From an uncultured Candidatus Melainabacteria bacterium (lineage in GTDB: Bacteria; Cyanobacteriota; Vampirovibrionia; Gastranaerophilales; Gastranaerophilaceae), in the NCBI GenBank assembly GCA_934718135.1, contig CAKUZW010000001.1, forward strand, positions 372,001 through 436,000: a DNA stretch of 64,000 bases. The letters are read 5' to 3'. Every line of letters begins with the position of its first letter. The first letter of the stretch is position 1. A program made the position numbers and the translations under genes. This document shows, in pieces, positions 1 through 8,711 of the stretch. Below the pieces are notes generated by a model that did not search any database, had not been told where the DNA came from, and saw only the letters and a list, made by a program, of their open reading frames with translations.

Positions 1-698
1 GTATCAGGTGGAGGGGTAAGCATCTCATCAAAATTGTTTTCTTCTGAGAAAATCTTATCCATACTGTCATAAGTCACACTGTTTGGGTCATTTATGATTT
101 TGTTGAAATTAAATAATGCACTTTTGACGTTGACTTTTGCGGTATTAACCTGAGTAATCATTTGATTTAGTGCAATTTCAGCTTGAATTACATCAATTTC
201 AGGCACTTGACCGGATTGGACTCTTTTTTTAGCTATCGAAAGTAATTCTTCTTGCAAATTTTGTTGCTGTTTCAGGGTTTCTAATATTGATTTTGTTGCG
301 ACCAAATTGATATAAGCTTCTCTTACATCCATTTTCAGGTCAAATTTTGTATAACCGACATTTGTTTCAACGAGTTTCAAATTAGATTGAGCTAAATTTT
401 TTCTGGCATGGCGTTTTGCAACTTCAACAGTTTGACTCAACCCTAACTGCCTTGGTTCTGTCCAACCGGAAGCTCCAAAGTTATAAAACGCATCAAAAGA
501 CGGATTTTGAAGTCTGTTTGCGGATTTGATATCATTTTTTGCAATATTTATATTCAATTCTGCGGTTTGCAAGTCAATATTGTTTTTTAGTGCGGCATCA
601 ATTGCACCTTGGAGGTAAACTTTTTTGACATCTTCTATCCCCCAAGATGATGTTTGAATGAATATACACAGTAATAATGTAGTAATAATCCTTTTCAT
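1..698 (-). CDS. TolC-family outer-membrane efflux protein, 3' end cut off by window edge
   Basis: Reading the minus strand from an ATG at 698 gives an open frame of 232 codons that runs off the window. It starts with a signal peptide (MKRIITTLLLCIFIQTSSWG) and continues with the helical pattern of TolC/CzcC-type channels: 'AIDAALKNNIDLQTAELNINIAKNDI', then 'LVATKSILETLKQQQNLQEELLSIAKKRVQSGQVPEIDVIQAEIAL' split here into its recognisable pieces NLVATKSILETLKQQ and AKKRVQSGQVPEIDV. The gap of about ten residues between the two long helices and the 'SGQ-x-x-E-ID' turn are typical of the family. Such proteins form the outer-membrane exit duct of RND or MFP exporters. The partner pump would lie outside the window on the left. 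The closest relatives are probably the CzcC/CusC metal-efflux branch, but this cannot be decided from the fragment. It is distinct from the second TolC-type gene at 33953-35470. [confidence was missing in the original answer; 0 is a placeholder, not an estimate]. Confidence 0.
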   Translation of the reverse strand, partial: MKRIITTLLLCIFIQTSSWGIEDVKKVYLQGAIDAALKNNIDLQTAELNINIAKNDIKSANRLQNPSFDAFYNFGASGWTEPRQLGLSQTVEVAKRHARKNLAQSNLKLVETNVGYTKFDLKMDVREAYINLVATKSILETLKQQQNLQEELLSIAKKRVQSGQVPEIDVIQAEIALNQMITQVNTAKVNVKSALFNFNKIINDPNSVTYDSMDKIFSEENNFDEMLTPPPD

Positions 699-779
699 AT
701 CCAATTGAATTATATCATAAATTTACAATCATATATTTAGATGTACTAAGCCGTAAAGGAACAAATTATAATATCCGTT

Positions 780-1487
780 ATGACAAATATTTTTAAACAA
801 ATCAAATATTATTTCTTGAGTTTGCAGGAAAAAAATTTGCAAAACAAGTTAAAAAATACCACCAAACGCAGTTTTACCAACAAAACAACTAAAACAATTT
901 TTGGAACTGCCGCAAATGTTACACTCAATACGGAAACAAAAAAGCTTATTGAACTTGTGAATTCAAATGTTTCTGAAATTGTAAAAAAGACAAATTGCAA
1001 TCCCAATGAGTTGTTAAACTATGTTAAAGCTGCAAATACACCTGTTTTTAAAATTCAAAATGCAGATAAATTGTTGAATTTAATTCAAGAAGAAGAAGGG
1101 TTAATTTTTGAACAAGAAGGACTTATCGCCCTTTATCTTTCAATAATTACAGGACAAGGGATAAAATTTAAAACTAAACCAATGTTCATTTTGAGAGATG
1201 GAAATATTGAACCATATTATATGTTGCACCATTTTTATCGTTGGTATTCGATGAAATCTAATCTTCCTGGGTTTGATTTTAAAACTCAACAGTTGTTTAA
1301 AAATTATTTGATTGATAATTCTGATGAAGCTGTAAAGAAATTTTCGATGGAAGATATTTTATCATTGCAAGAAGCCATAGCTCGTGATCAAGAAGCAACA
1401 GAATTTGTTTTGAACTATACAAAACAAAAAGAAGGAGCAAAAAAAGTTATGGAAAAAATGAAAAATAACGGCGGAGCAGATATTTAA
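780..1487 (+). CDS. Conserved-looking protein of unknown function, 235 aa
   Basis: I do not recognise this protein. It is 235 aa, has no signal peptide or membrane segment, and is mixed alpha/beta by eye. The N-terminal 45 residues are Lys/Asn/Thr-rich, the middle is acidic (residues about 95-115) and a Lys-rich tail ends KKVMEKMKNNGGADI. It is transcribed divergently from the TolC-type gene. A TATAAT at 767-772 lies so close to the ATG at 780 that, if it is the real -10, the transcript would be nearly leaderless. The only purine-rich stretch (AAAGGA at 754-759) is about 20 nt upstream, too far for a normal ribosome-binding site. Codon use and length support a real gene, but no function can be proposed. 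Confidence 0.6.
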   Translation: MTNIFKQIKYYFLSLQEKNLQNKLKNTTKRSFTNKTTKTIFGTAANVTLNTETKKLIELVNSNVSEIVKKTNCNPNELLNYVKAANTPVFKIQNADKLLNLIQEEEGLIFEQEGLIALYLSIITGQGIKFKTKPMFILRDGNIEPYYMLHHFYRWYSMKSNLPGFDFKTQQLFKNYLIDNSDEAVKKFSMEDILSLQEAIARDQEATEFVLNYTKQKEGAKKVMEKMKNNGGADI

Positions 1488-1535
1488 ATTTTAACCTATA
1501 ATTGTAAAGATATAAAAAGTGAAAATAATTACCAC

Positions 1536-1564
1536 TTTACAAAATAAATCTTATTTGTTATAAT
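1536..1564 (+). promoter_or_regulatory. Sigma70-type promoter of rubrerythrin
   Basis: TTTACA (1536-1541) and TATAAT (1559-1564) are separated by 17 bp. A strong ribosome-binding site, AAAGGTGG, follows shortly before the rubrerythrin ATG at 1624. Confidence 0.6.
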
Positions 1565-1623
1565 TGTCATGTAAAAAAATAATATAACAAAAAATAACTG
1601 ACAATTAGAAAGGTGGTTAAATT

Positions 1624-2160
1624 ATGAAATACGTATGTACTGTATGTGGTTGGTCAACAGAATCTGATAAAGCTCCGGAAAAATGTCCTTTATGTGGAGC
1701 TACAACTTTTAAAGAAGTAGGTGGCGGAGAAAAAGTTTACGCAACTGAACACAACGTTGGTGACGGTGTTGTTGAAGATAAAGAAGTTATGGAAGGCTTG
1801 AGAGCAAACTTTGCTGGAGAATGTACTGAAGTTGGTATGTATCTTGCAATGGCAAGAGTTGCTGAAAGAGAAGGATATCCTGAAATTTCAGAAGCTTTCA
1901 AAAGATATGCTTTTGAAGAAGCTGAACACGCTTCAAAATTCGCTGAATTGTTGGGCGAAGTTGTTACAAATTCAACAAAGAAAAACCTTGAACTAAGAGC
2001 AGATGCTGAACAAGGTGCTTGCGAAGGTAAATTGGCTATTGCAAAAAGAGCAAAAGAATTGGGTTACGATGCAATTCATGACACAGTTCACGAAATGGCT
2101 AAAGATGAAGCAAGACATGGTAAAGGTTTTGACGGGTTGTTAAAGAGATATTTTAACTAA
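1624..2160 (+). CDS. Rubrerythrin, reverse domain order (rubredoxin domain first)
   Basis: This is a 178-aa non-haem iron peroxidase that reduces hydrogen peroxide in anaerobes using electrons from NAD(P)H or rubredoxin. The N-terminus is a rubredoxin-like Fe(SCys)4 site with two knuckles, CTVC (residues 5-8) and CPLC (21-24). Residues about 55-178 form a ferritin-like diiron four-helix bundle with ligand motifs FAGECTE, FEEAEH and KDEARHGKG. Classical rubrerythrins carry the rubredoxin domain at the C-terminus. Here it is N-terminal, the 'reverse rubrerythrin' arrangement known from clostridia. The gene stands alone with its own promoter and a downstream hairpin terminator, as expected for an oxidative-stress function. 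Assignment is firm; the physiological electron donor is not visible. Confidence 0.95.
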   Translation: MKYVCTVCGWSTESDKAPEKCPLCGATTFKEVGGGEKVYATEHNVGDGVVEDKEVMEGLRANFAGECTEVGMYLAMARVAEREGYPEISEAFKRYAFEEAEHASKFAELLGEVVTNSTKKNLELRADAEQGACEGKLAIAKRAKELGYDAIHDTVHEMAKDEARHGKGFDGLLKRYFN

Positions 2161-2187
2161 TTCGGTTTAGTCAATAATAATTTTGAA

Positions 2188-2223
2188 AAACCCTGTAAGA
2201 TGTAATATTTTGCAGGGTTTCTT
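2188..2223 (+). terminator. Rho-independent terminator after rubrerythrin
   Basis: The stem is AAACCCTG (2188-2195) with CAGGGTTT (2213-2220), followed by a short T-rich stretch. Confidence 0.7.
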
Positions 2224-2273
2224 CATTCATTTACACGATTTTGAAATTTTGAATTTTGTGGTATTTTAAGATT

Positions 2274-2939
2274 ATGAATAATACGTTTAAAATAATTATA
2301 TTTTCAGCAGTTTGTTTTATATTGATAGGCCTGTCTTTGTTTGGATTAACCAAATTAAAAGTTGATGATTTCCATAAAGCTGCAGTAATTTTTGTAGTAG
2401 ATGCTTCAGCTTCTAACCAAAAAGAATTGCCAAAACAAAAACTCATCATAAGACAACTATGTTCAATGCTTGATCCGGAAGATAATATCAAAATTCTCCG
2501 AGTTTCAGAAGAATCTTATTTGATTTATGAAGGGTCACCTCAATCCAGTGCAGAAGTTCGCAAATCAATGGAGAAATTTACTCAATTTAATTCTAAAGAG
2601 TTTGGCACAGCTTACGGTTTGTCATTGAAAAAAGCATTTAATCACGCAATAAACATGCAAAAAGAAGGATATGTTCCTGCAGTTGTTGTTATTGGCGATT
2701 TGGAAAACGAAGGTGATGCTTCAAAACAAATCAATTGGAACACTTTTCCTGATGAAGTTGCTCAGGTTAAAGACCAAACCGGAAATTTTTCTATGATGTT
2801 TTTATATGCTGCACCTGAAAAATTGGATATGGTGAAAGAAAAATTGACACCTGTTTTGGGTGAAGATCATTTGGTTATCGGTACTGAATTAACTTCAAAT
2901 AAAGCACTTAGAAAATTTTTGACAGCTATCGGAAGATAA
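2274..2939 (+). CDS. Membrane-anchored von Willebrand factor A (vWA) domain protein
   Basis: This 221-aa protein has one N-terminal membrane segment (residues about 7-28) followed by a vWA domain. The metal-ion-dependent adhesion site is intact: D43-A-S45-A-S47 after a hydrophobic strand (AVIFVVDASAS), a threonine in 'FGTAYGLSL', and an aspartate in 'AVVVIGDLENEGD'. The domain should therefore bind Mg2+/Mn2+ and a partner protein, on the periplasmic side if the anchor is a simple N-in helix. I chose the ATG at 2274; a TTG at 2256 would add six residues. It is followed 43 bp later by the FHA-like membrane protein and then the TonB-C-like protein, apparently one operon. The family is not named here because neither full-length architecture nor context matches a system I know. 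Confidence 0.8.
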   Translation: MNNTFKIIIFSAVCFILIGLSLFGLTKLKVDDFHKAAVIFVVDASASNQKELPKQKLIIRQLCSMLDPEDNIKILRVSEESYLIYEGSPQSSAEVRKSMEKFTQFNSKEFGTAYGLSLKKAFNHAINMQKEGYVPAVVVIGDLENEGDASKQINWNTFPDEVAQVKDQTGNFSMMFLYAAPEKLDMVKEKLTPVLGEDHLVIGTELTSNKALRKFLTAIGR

Positions 2940-2982
2940 TCTATAATAGTTAAGGAAAAGTATATACCGGAGCGAGCTTTAT

Positions 2983-4575
2983 ATGAAAATTGTTATAAAA
3001 TACTTGGACAAAGTTCAAGAGTTTGAAAATAAAACGACTATTGTTATTGGAAGCAATGGTAATAGTGATTTTGTTGTGGATGAGATTACAGATGGGACAA
3101 TTATCAAACTGATTTATACTCAAAAGTATAATAATTATGTTTTGATAAATTCGACAGGAGCGAAATCTGTTTTATTTAATAATAAACCGTTTTCAAAAAT
3201 TCTTGTTCCAAATCATTTTGTGTTAAGTACACCGGAACTTCATGATAACATTGATGTTTCAATTGAATTGCCTAATGCTGGTCAACCTCATAGGGCTTCT
3301 GCTCAACCTTCTACAATGAATAGAGCAGCCCAAGCTGTTGTAACTCAGGCAATGACCGGCGGGAAAGAAGATATTTTTAATAGTCCGGTTGAAACAAATA
3401 GAATTTCTATTATCAAAGAAATCGGGTATAAGTTAGTTGAACTAAAAAATGCAATTCGTTCAGCGAATGTTACATACTTCATTTTGAATTGTGCAATTTT
3501 TATATTGTCAGTTGTGAGTGCATTTGGAATTACAAACTTTTTGTTAGGTTTGAAAGTTGATAATTCGTCCTCTGTTTTGAATTTAACAACAAATGTAGGA
3601 TTTTTGGTTTGTATTTCGGCAATAGTTGTTGCAATTTCTTTGATTTTGAAACAGGGTGTTTACGCTCTATTAGATTTTAATCAAAATAAACGATTAGGCG
3701 ATTCTGATATTGCACAAAAGTTTATTATTGGGATCTCAGTATTCTTTATGTTTATTTTGTATGTGATGAATTTGTTCTATTACAAAGGTGTTCCGGGATT
3801 TTCGGTAGCATCATTTTTTATTTCATTGTTATTTGTAGGCTCTTTGACTACTGTTGCAATTGCGAGTGGTTATTTCAAATTTCAACTTAAAAATTATCAA
3901 CATCAGTTGACAAACTGTGAATACAGAGAAGATTTTGAATCAGTAATGAAAAATTACCGTATCTTGATTAACAATTTTGTAAATAAACTCAGCGAAAACA
4001 GAATTAACACAGTCAAAAGTAACTTGGTTAACAACCAATTGAAAATGATTGTTGAAATGTTTATCGGAATTTTGACTGCTCCATTTTTGGCTTATGGTGT
4101 TTCAAACACTTTGGCCGGTTGTTTCCCTGAAGCCGCAAACTGGGTAAGAATTTCAGGTTTGAGATTTAGTCCGATATTTTTGGTTTTAGCAACATTTTTG
4201 ATTATATTTGCGTTCTTTTCATTTGTTAGAGCGTTCACTATTTCAAAACAAATTAAGGGTTCTGAAATTATCAAATTTGACGGATTTCATGATTACAATA
4301 GTCATGGCGTAACTGTTTTGGGTATTGATTCTATGAGAAATCTTTCAAGAGAGAAAAATGTAGTTATGTTTATTGCATGTTTTATTATTTTAATCGAATT
4401 TACAATGAACGTATCTTACTTTATCACTGAAATCGGTGGAGATATTCAAGGGATGTTCTTGAGTTTTGTTACAGCACTTGTCCCTACAGCATTATTGATT
4501 GCAGAAACTCATCTTTTGAGTTCTACAATGTTTAAAATAAATAACTATAACGAATTATTATCAATGTTGGATTAG
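2983..4575 (+). CDS. FHA-like domain fused to a polytopic membrane protein, unknown function
   Basis: This 530-aa protein opens with about 100 residues that look like a forkhead-associated (FHA) beta-sandwich: short strands, a 'TTIVIGSNGNSDFVVDE' turn like the family's GR/GS-x-x-x-x-D-I-x-I motif, and 'GAKSVLFNNKPF' like the NGT-x-V-N-G strand. The classic S-x-x-H phosphothreonine-binding residues are not obvious, so binding is doubtful. A linker of about 50 residues follows, then seven or eight hydrophobic segments between residues about 160 and 515, interrupted by a cytosolic helical region (about 305-360). A GGAG sequence precedes the ATG. It sits between the vWA gene and the TonB-C-like gene, 7 bp before the latter, so the three are probably co-transcribed. 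The membrane part could not be assigned to a family. Confidence 0.7.
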   Translation: MKIVIKYLDKVQEFENKTTIVIGSNGNSDFVVDEITDGTIIKLIYTQKYNNYVLINSTGAKSVLFNNKPFSKILVPNHFVLSTPELHDNIDVSIELPNAGQPHRASAQPSTMNRAAQAVVTQAMTGGKEDIFNSPVETNRISIIKEIGYKLVELKNAIRSANVTYFILNCAIFILSVVSAFGITNFLLGLKVDNSSSVLNLTTNVGFLVCISAIVVAISLILKQGVYALLDFNQNKRLGDSDIAQKFIIGISVFFMFILYVMNLFYYKGVPGFSVASFFISLLFVGSLTTVAIASGYFKFQLKNYQHQLTNCEYREDFESVMKNYRILINNFVNKLSENRINTVKSNLVNNQLKMIVEMFIGILTAPFLAYGVSNTLAGCFPEAANWVRISGLRFSPIFLVLATFLIIFAFFSFVRAFTISKQIKGSEIIKFDGFHDYNSHGVTVLGIDSMRNLSREKNVVMFIACFIILIEFTMNVSYFITEIGGDIQGMFLSFVTALVPTALLIAETHLLSSTMFKINNYNELLSMLD

Positions 4576-4582
4576 ATAAATT

Positions 4583-5410
4583 ATGCAAAAATGGCTTATT
4601 ACATCTGGAATAATTGTTTTTGTTGCGGTTACGGTCTTTGTTTTGGCAGTAGATGATTCATCTCAAAGAAAAAAGGTCCAATTCACAAATCAAAGTCTTG
4701 TTCTAAACAATGAAAATACAGATGTAAAAAATGAAAAAGTTAATGTAAATTTGGGTGGTACAAAACTTGAAAACAAAGATATTTCAGCCTCAAACAAAAG
4801 CATTAATATAAAATCTAATAATACAAATTTTGATAATGTGAGTGGAAATTATTCTAACCAACAAACGAATTATTCAAATTCGGATGAGTCTTTCAAATCG
4901 CAAGATACAAAATTTAACAGGCAGCTTAATGATTACGAAAACCAAAAATCAAAAATTAAAAGTATTGAAAACAGTTTCAAAAATAAACCGGTAAAAGCAA
5001 GTTCTGACAATTTTGAACCGGTTAAAAGAAATCGCTATATTGTAAAAGATATTGATTGGAATACTTGGAAAAGTAATTTTATTAACCAAATCATTGATGA
5101 CAGTATGTATATAAAATCTTTGGACAATTATGATGTTGGATCTTGGTTTTATTACTCATTCAATGTCGATAAGTATGGGCGAATATCTGATATTACTGTA
5201 AAATCAATGTATTTATCTTCAATAGATAAAGATAGGATAAGAAAACTTATCAAAAGTTATGAATATAAAGATATCACAGTTTTTCCTGCAAATACAAGAA
5301 AAACAACAGCAAAAGTTGACGCGGTTGTGATGCTTGGGAATAGCGAAAAGAAAGCTCGACCGTCTGACTTCAATGAAAATGAACAGGTAAAAATTCAAAT
5401 GCCTTATTAA
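4583..5410 (+). CDS. Membrane-anchored protein with Asn/Ser-rich linker and TonB-C-like domain
   Basis: This 275-aa protein has three parts. Residues 3-23 form a membrane anchor (WLITSGIIVFVAVTVFVLAV). Residues about 30-145 are a low-complexity Asn/Ser/Lys linker with loosely repeating 'N-x-N-x-x-x' segments. Residues about 155-265 look like a TonB/TolA C-terminal domain: 'W-x-x-W-K-S-N-F-I-N-Q-I' helix, 'FYYSFNVDKYGRISDITVKS' beta-hairpin, then a helix and 'AKVDAVVML' strand. This is the usual order anchor, spacer, receptor-binding domain of TonB-family energy couplers. The linker is Asn-rich rather than Pro-rich. No ExbB/ExbD genes are adjacent. It immediately follows the FHA-like membrane protein and is probably its functional partner. 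The TonB-like call rests on pattern only. Confidence 0.6.
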   Translation: MQKWLITSGIIVFVAVTVFVLAVDDSSQRKKVQFTNQSLVLNNENTDVKNEKVNVNLGGTKLENKDISASNKSINIKSNNTNFDNVSGNYSNQQTNYSNSDESFKSQDTKFNRQLNDYENQKSKIKSIENSFKNKPVKASSDNFEPVKRNRYIVKDIDWNTWKSNFINQIIDDSMYIKSLDNYDVGSWFYYSFNVDKYGRISDITVKSMYLSSIDKDRIRKLIKSYEYKDITVFPANTRKTTAKVDAVVMLGNSEKKARPSDFNENEQVKIQMPY

Positions 5411-5482
5411 TCATTTACAGTTCTTAATTGTATTTTTTACACTTAAATGATAAAATTTTGAATGTAAAAAAGGAATAAATAT

Positions 5483-7024
5483 ATGATTGATAAAATAAAA
5501 AAAGATTTTTTAGCTTCTATAATCGTTTTTTTAGTAGCTTTACCCCTTGCTATCGGAATTTCTATAGCGTGTGGGTTGCCGATTTATAGCGGAATTATTT
5601 CCGGCATAATCGGTGGAATTGTTGTTGGAATGTTTTCCGGCAATTCGTTACAAGTTTCAGGCCCTGCTGCAGGGTTAATTTTGATTATTGTTGAAATTAT
5701 CCAAAAAATGGGTGTTGAACAATTATTTTTAATAATCTTTTTAGTCGGAATTTTACAAATTATTTTCGGACTTTTGTCTTTTGGAAAATGGTTCAGAGCA
5801 ATATCACCGGCTATTATTCAGGGTATGCTTGCAGGTATCGGGATTTCTATTTTCTTATCTCAATTTCACATAATGCTTGATAATACTCCAAAAAATAATT
5901 TTATCGCCAATATTGCAGATTTGTTCAGGGTAATTTATAATTCGGTATTGCCGTTTGACGGTTCTCCACATCACCATGCGTGTATGATAGGATTATTAAC
6001 TATCGCAATTATATTGGGTTGGAATACTTATATGCCTAAAAAAGTTCAGGTCGTACCTGCTGCTCTTGTGGGAATTATTATTTCATCATTAGTTGCCAAT
6101 TTGTGCCATTTTGATATAAATTATATCCAAATCGGCTCAAATTTTTGGAGCGGTGTAAGTTTTATCAAGCCGTCAGCTTTTACAAATATTTTTAGTTTAA
6201 GTGTGATTATAAATGCTTTAGTTATAACATTTATTGCCAGTGCGGAAACACTTTTGACATCTGCTGCGATTGACAAAATGTGTGACAGGTCAAAAACAAA
6301 TTACGATAAAGAAATTATTGCTCAAGGGATTGGGAATTCTTTATCAGGTTTTGTTGGCGGACTTCCGATAACCGGTGTTATTGTGAGAAGTGCAGCAAAT
6401 ATTAATGCTGATGCTCAAACAAGATTGTCTGCAATTTTGCATGGTGTTTGGTTGTTATTATTTGTGTCATTACTTCCTTGGGTTTTAAAATATATTCCGA
6501 TTTGTGCACTTGCGGCAATTTTGGTTTACACAGGATATAAACTTATTGATATCAAAGCGGCAAGATATATTTATAAATTGAGTAAAGGTGAATTTGCAAT
6601 TTATTTAATTACCCTCATTTCGATTTTGTTCACAAATCTTTTTGAAGGTATTTTGATTGGTTTTGCTTGTGCATTTATAAAAAGTGCCTATAAAGTTTTG
6701 AAAGTTGATATTGATACAGAAAATATTGAAGAAGAAAATAGAATTGTTGCAAAAATCCATGGGAATATCACATTTTTACAGTTGCCAACATTGATTGATG
6801 CATTAGAACATTTGCCAAAAGATAAAAATATTACTCTATGTGCAGAAAGACTCCATTTTATTGACCATGCCTGCATTGATTTTATAAAAGGTTGGGAAAA
6901 AGAACGCAAAGAACAAATGCCGAATTTTGACATCCATGTTGCTTGGGAACAGATGAAAGAAACTTATCCAAGCTTCAAATGGAATACTTTCCACCGAGAA
7001 CATGGCAAACATCAATCCCACTAA
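5483..7024 (+). CDS. SulP-family anion transporter with C-terminal STAS domain
   Basis: This 513-aa protein is a proton- or sodium-coupled anion carrier of the SulP/SLC26 family in the inner membrane. The N-terminal signature 'GLPIYSGIISGIIGGIVVGMFSG' with 'QVSGPAAGL' and about 11-12 hydrophobic segments fill residues 1-420. A short STAS domain follows (about 430-500; 'VAKIHGNITFLQLPTLIDAL ... ERLHFIDHACIDFI'). Family substrates include sulfate, bicarbonate and C4-dicarboxylates; the sequence alone does not discriminate. The gene stands alone, with AGGAAT as ribosome-binding site and a strong terminator at 7068-7110 before hcp. No carbonic anhydrase or sulfur-assimilation gene is next to it. 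Confidence 0.9.
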   Translation: MIDKIKKDFLASIIVFLVALPLAIGISIACGLPIYSGIISGIIGGIVVGMFSGNSLQVSGPAAGLILIIVEIIQKMGVEQLFLIIFLVGILQIIFGLLSFGKWFRAISPAIIQGMLAGIGISIFLSQFHIMLDNTPKNNFIANIADLFRVIYNSVLPFDGSPHHHACMIGLLTIAIILGWNTYMPKKVQVVPAALVGIIISSLVANLCHFDINYIQIGSNFWSGVSFIKPSAFTNIFSLSVIINALVITFIASAETLLTSAAIDKMCDRSKTNYDKEIIAQGIGNSLSGFVGGLPITGVIVRSAANINADAQTRLSAILHGVWLLLFVSLLPWVLKYIPICALAAILVYTGYKLIDIKAARYIYKLSKGEFAIYLITLISILFTNLFEGILIGFACAFIKSAYKVLKVDIDTENIEEENRIVAKIHGNITFLQLPTLIDALEHLPKDKNITLCAERLHFIDHACIDFIKGWEKERKEQMPNFDIHVAWEQMKETYPSFKWNTFHREHGKHQSH

Positions 7025-7067
7025 CGGGTTAAACCTTTTGCCTATATCAAAAATTTTATATCTATTT

Positions 7068-7110
7068 TAAAAATCATATATGCCTTCAACGTGGCGTGTA
7101 TGATTTTTTT
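7068..7110 (+). terminator. Terminator between SulP gene and hcp
   Basis: A long stem, AAAATCATATATGCC paired (with G-U pairs) with GGCGTGTATGATTTT, is followed by a T run ending at 7110, just before the hcp ribosome-binding site. Confidence 0.8.
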
Positions 7111-7127
7111 ATAAGGAGTAAAAATAT

Positions 7128-8663
7128 ATGAGTATGTTTTGTTTTCAATGCGAACAAACCGCTTTTCATAAAGCCTGTACAGTGAATGGAGTTTGCGGGA
7201 AAAAAGCTGATACCGCGAATTTACAAGATGAATTGACCTCTTCAATTATTGAATTTGCAAATTGTGTACCCAAAAACGATGATAATACAAAACTAATTAT
7301 CGACTCTTTGTTTACAACAATTACAAATGTGAATTTTGACAATAAAGATATAAAGGATTTGACTGAAAAAGTTCGAAGTAAAATAGATTGTGATTTCAAG
7401 TTTGATATAAATGAAGTTTGGAATTGCAGCGAAGATTTAAGAAGTTTAAAATCATTGATTCTGTTCGGACTCAAAGGAATGGCAGCTTATGCCCACCATG
7501 CTTGGGTTTTAGGGTATAAAGATGAAGAAGTAAACAACTTTTTCTATGAAGCTTTAAAAAAGATTTCAAATTCTTCAAATATGGATGAATTGACAAACCT
7601 TGTTTTAAAAACAGGGGAAGTGAATTTGAAATGTATGGAACTTTTAGACAAAGCTAATACCGAAACTTTTGGTAATCCTGAACCTACAAAAGTTACGACA
7701 AACATTGAAAAAGGCCCATTCATTATTGTATCAGGGCATGATTTGAACGATTTGAAATTATTATTAGAGCAAACAAAAGATAAAGGGATAAATATTTATA
7801 CGCATGGTGAAATGCTTCCATGTCATGCTTATCCTGAATTGAAAAAATATCCGCATTTGAAAGGAAATTTCGGTACGGCTTGGCAAAACCAACAAAAAGA
7901 GTTTGATAAAGTACCAGCTCCGATTTTATTTACCACAAACTGCATAATGCCGCCAAAAGACAGCTATAAGGATAGAGTTTTTACAACATCTGTTGTCGGG
8001 TATCCTGAGTGTGTGCATATTTGTGACAAAAAAGATTTTTCAACAATAATTGAGAAATCAATAGAACTTGGCGGGTATAAAGAAGATAAAAAAATGCATG
8101 GCATAAATGGTGGCGACACGCTAACTGTTGGTTTTGGGCATCATACGGTTATGTCAGTAGCTGAAAAACTTGTGAATGCAATTAAAGAGGGAAAAATTAA
8201 ACGAATTTTCTTAGTAGGCGGATGCGATGGAGCACGTCCGGGGAGAAATTATTATACCGAATTTGTCAAAAAAGTTCCAAAAGATTGCATTGTTTTGACG
8301 CTTGCTTGCGGAAAATATAGATTTAATGACCTCGATTTAGGTGAAATTGACGAAATTCCACGACTTTTAGATATGGGTCAATGCAATGATGCGTATTCGG
8401 CAATCAAAGTTGCAACAACTCTAGCTGAGGTTTTCAAATGTAGTGTAAATGAATTACCACTATCTATTGTTCTATCTTGGTATGAGCAAAAAGCAGTTTG
8501 TGTTCTGTTGACGCTGTTATCTTTAGGTATTGAAAATATGAAGTTGGGGCCGACACTTCCTGCGTTTGTATCACCACACATTTTGGATTTTCTTGTCGAA
8601 AAATTCAAAATCAAACCTGTAACAACTCCTGATAAAGATTTGAAAGAAATTATGGAAGCATAG
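7128..8663 (+). CDS. hcp: Hydroxylamine reductase / hybrid cluster protein
   Basis: This 511-aa cytosolic enzyme carries a cubane [4Fe-4S] cluster and the hybrid Fe-S-O cluster. It reduces hydroxylamine to ammonia in vitro and acts as an NO reductase/protein nitrosylase in nitrosative stress. The cubane ligands are C5-x2-C8-x8-C17-x5-C23 at the N-terminus, the spacing typical of strict anaerobes. Hybrid-cluster motifs are visible downstream: 'IVSGHDLND', 'THGEMLPCHAYPE', 'TTNCIMPP', 'YPECVHI', 'VGGCDGA' and 'CGKYRFN'. Length matches the class found in anaerobes. The ribosome-binding site AAGGAG is 9 nt before the ATG. No hcr reductase gene or recognisable HcpR/FNR site is adjacent, so the electron donor is unknown. 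Confidence 0.97.
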   Translation: MSMFCFQCEQTAFHKACTVNGVCGKKADTANLQDELTSSIIEFANCVPKNDDNTKLIIDSLFTTITNVNFDNKDIKDLTEKVRSKIDCDFKFDINEVWNCSEDLRSLKSLILFGLKGMAAYAHHAWVLGYKDEEVNNFFYEALKKISNSSNMDELTNLVLKTGEVNLKCMELLDKANTETFGNPEPTKVTTNIEKGPFIIVSGHDLNDLKLLLEQTKDKGINIYTHGEMLPCHAYPELKKYPHLKGNFGTAWQNQQKEFDKVPAPILFTTNCIMPPKDSYKDRVFTTSVVGYPECVHICDKKDFSTIIEKSIELGGYKEDKKMHGINGGDTLTVGFGHHTVMSVAEKLVNAIKEGKIKRIFLVGGCDGARPGRNYYTEFVKKVPKDCIVLTLACGKYRFNDLDLGEIDEIPRLLDMGQCNDAYSAIKVATTLAEVFKCSVNELPLSIVLSWYEQKAVCVLLTLLSLGIENMKLGPTLPAFVSPHILDFLVEKFKIKPVTTPDKDLKEIMEA

Positions 8664-8670
8664 AAATTTT

Positions 8671-8708
8671 AAAACGGATAAATCTATTTTACGGATTTGT
8701 CCGTTTTT
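8671..8708. terminator. Bidirectional terminator between hcp and the chromate-transporter pair
   Basis: AAAACGGATAAATC (8671-8684) pairs with GGATTTGTCCGTTTT (8693-8707). T runs lie on both sides, serving the convergent genes on either strand. Confidence 0.8.
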
Positions 8709-8711
8709 TAT

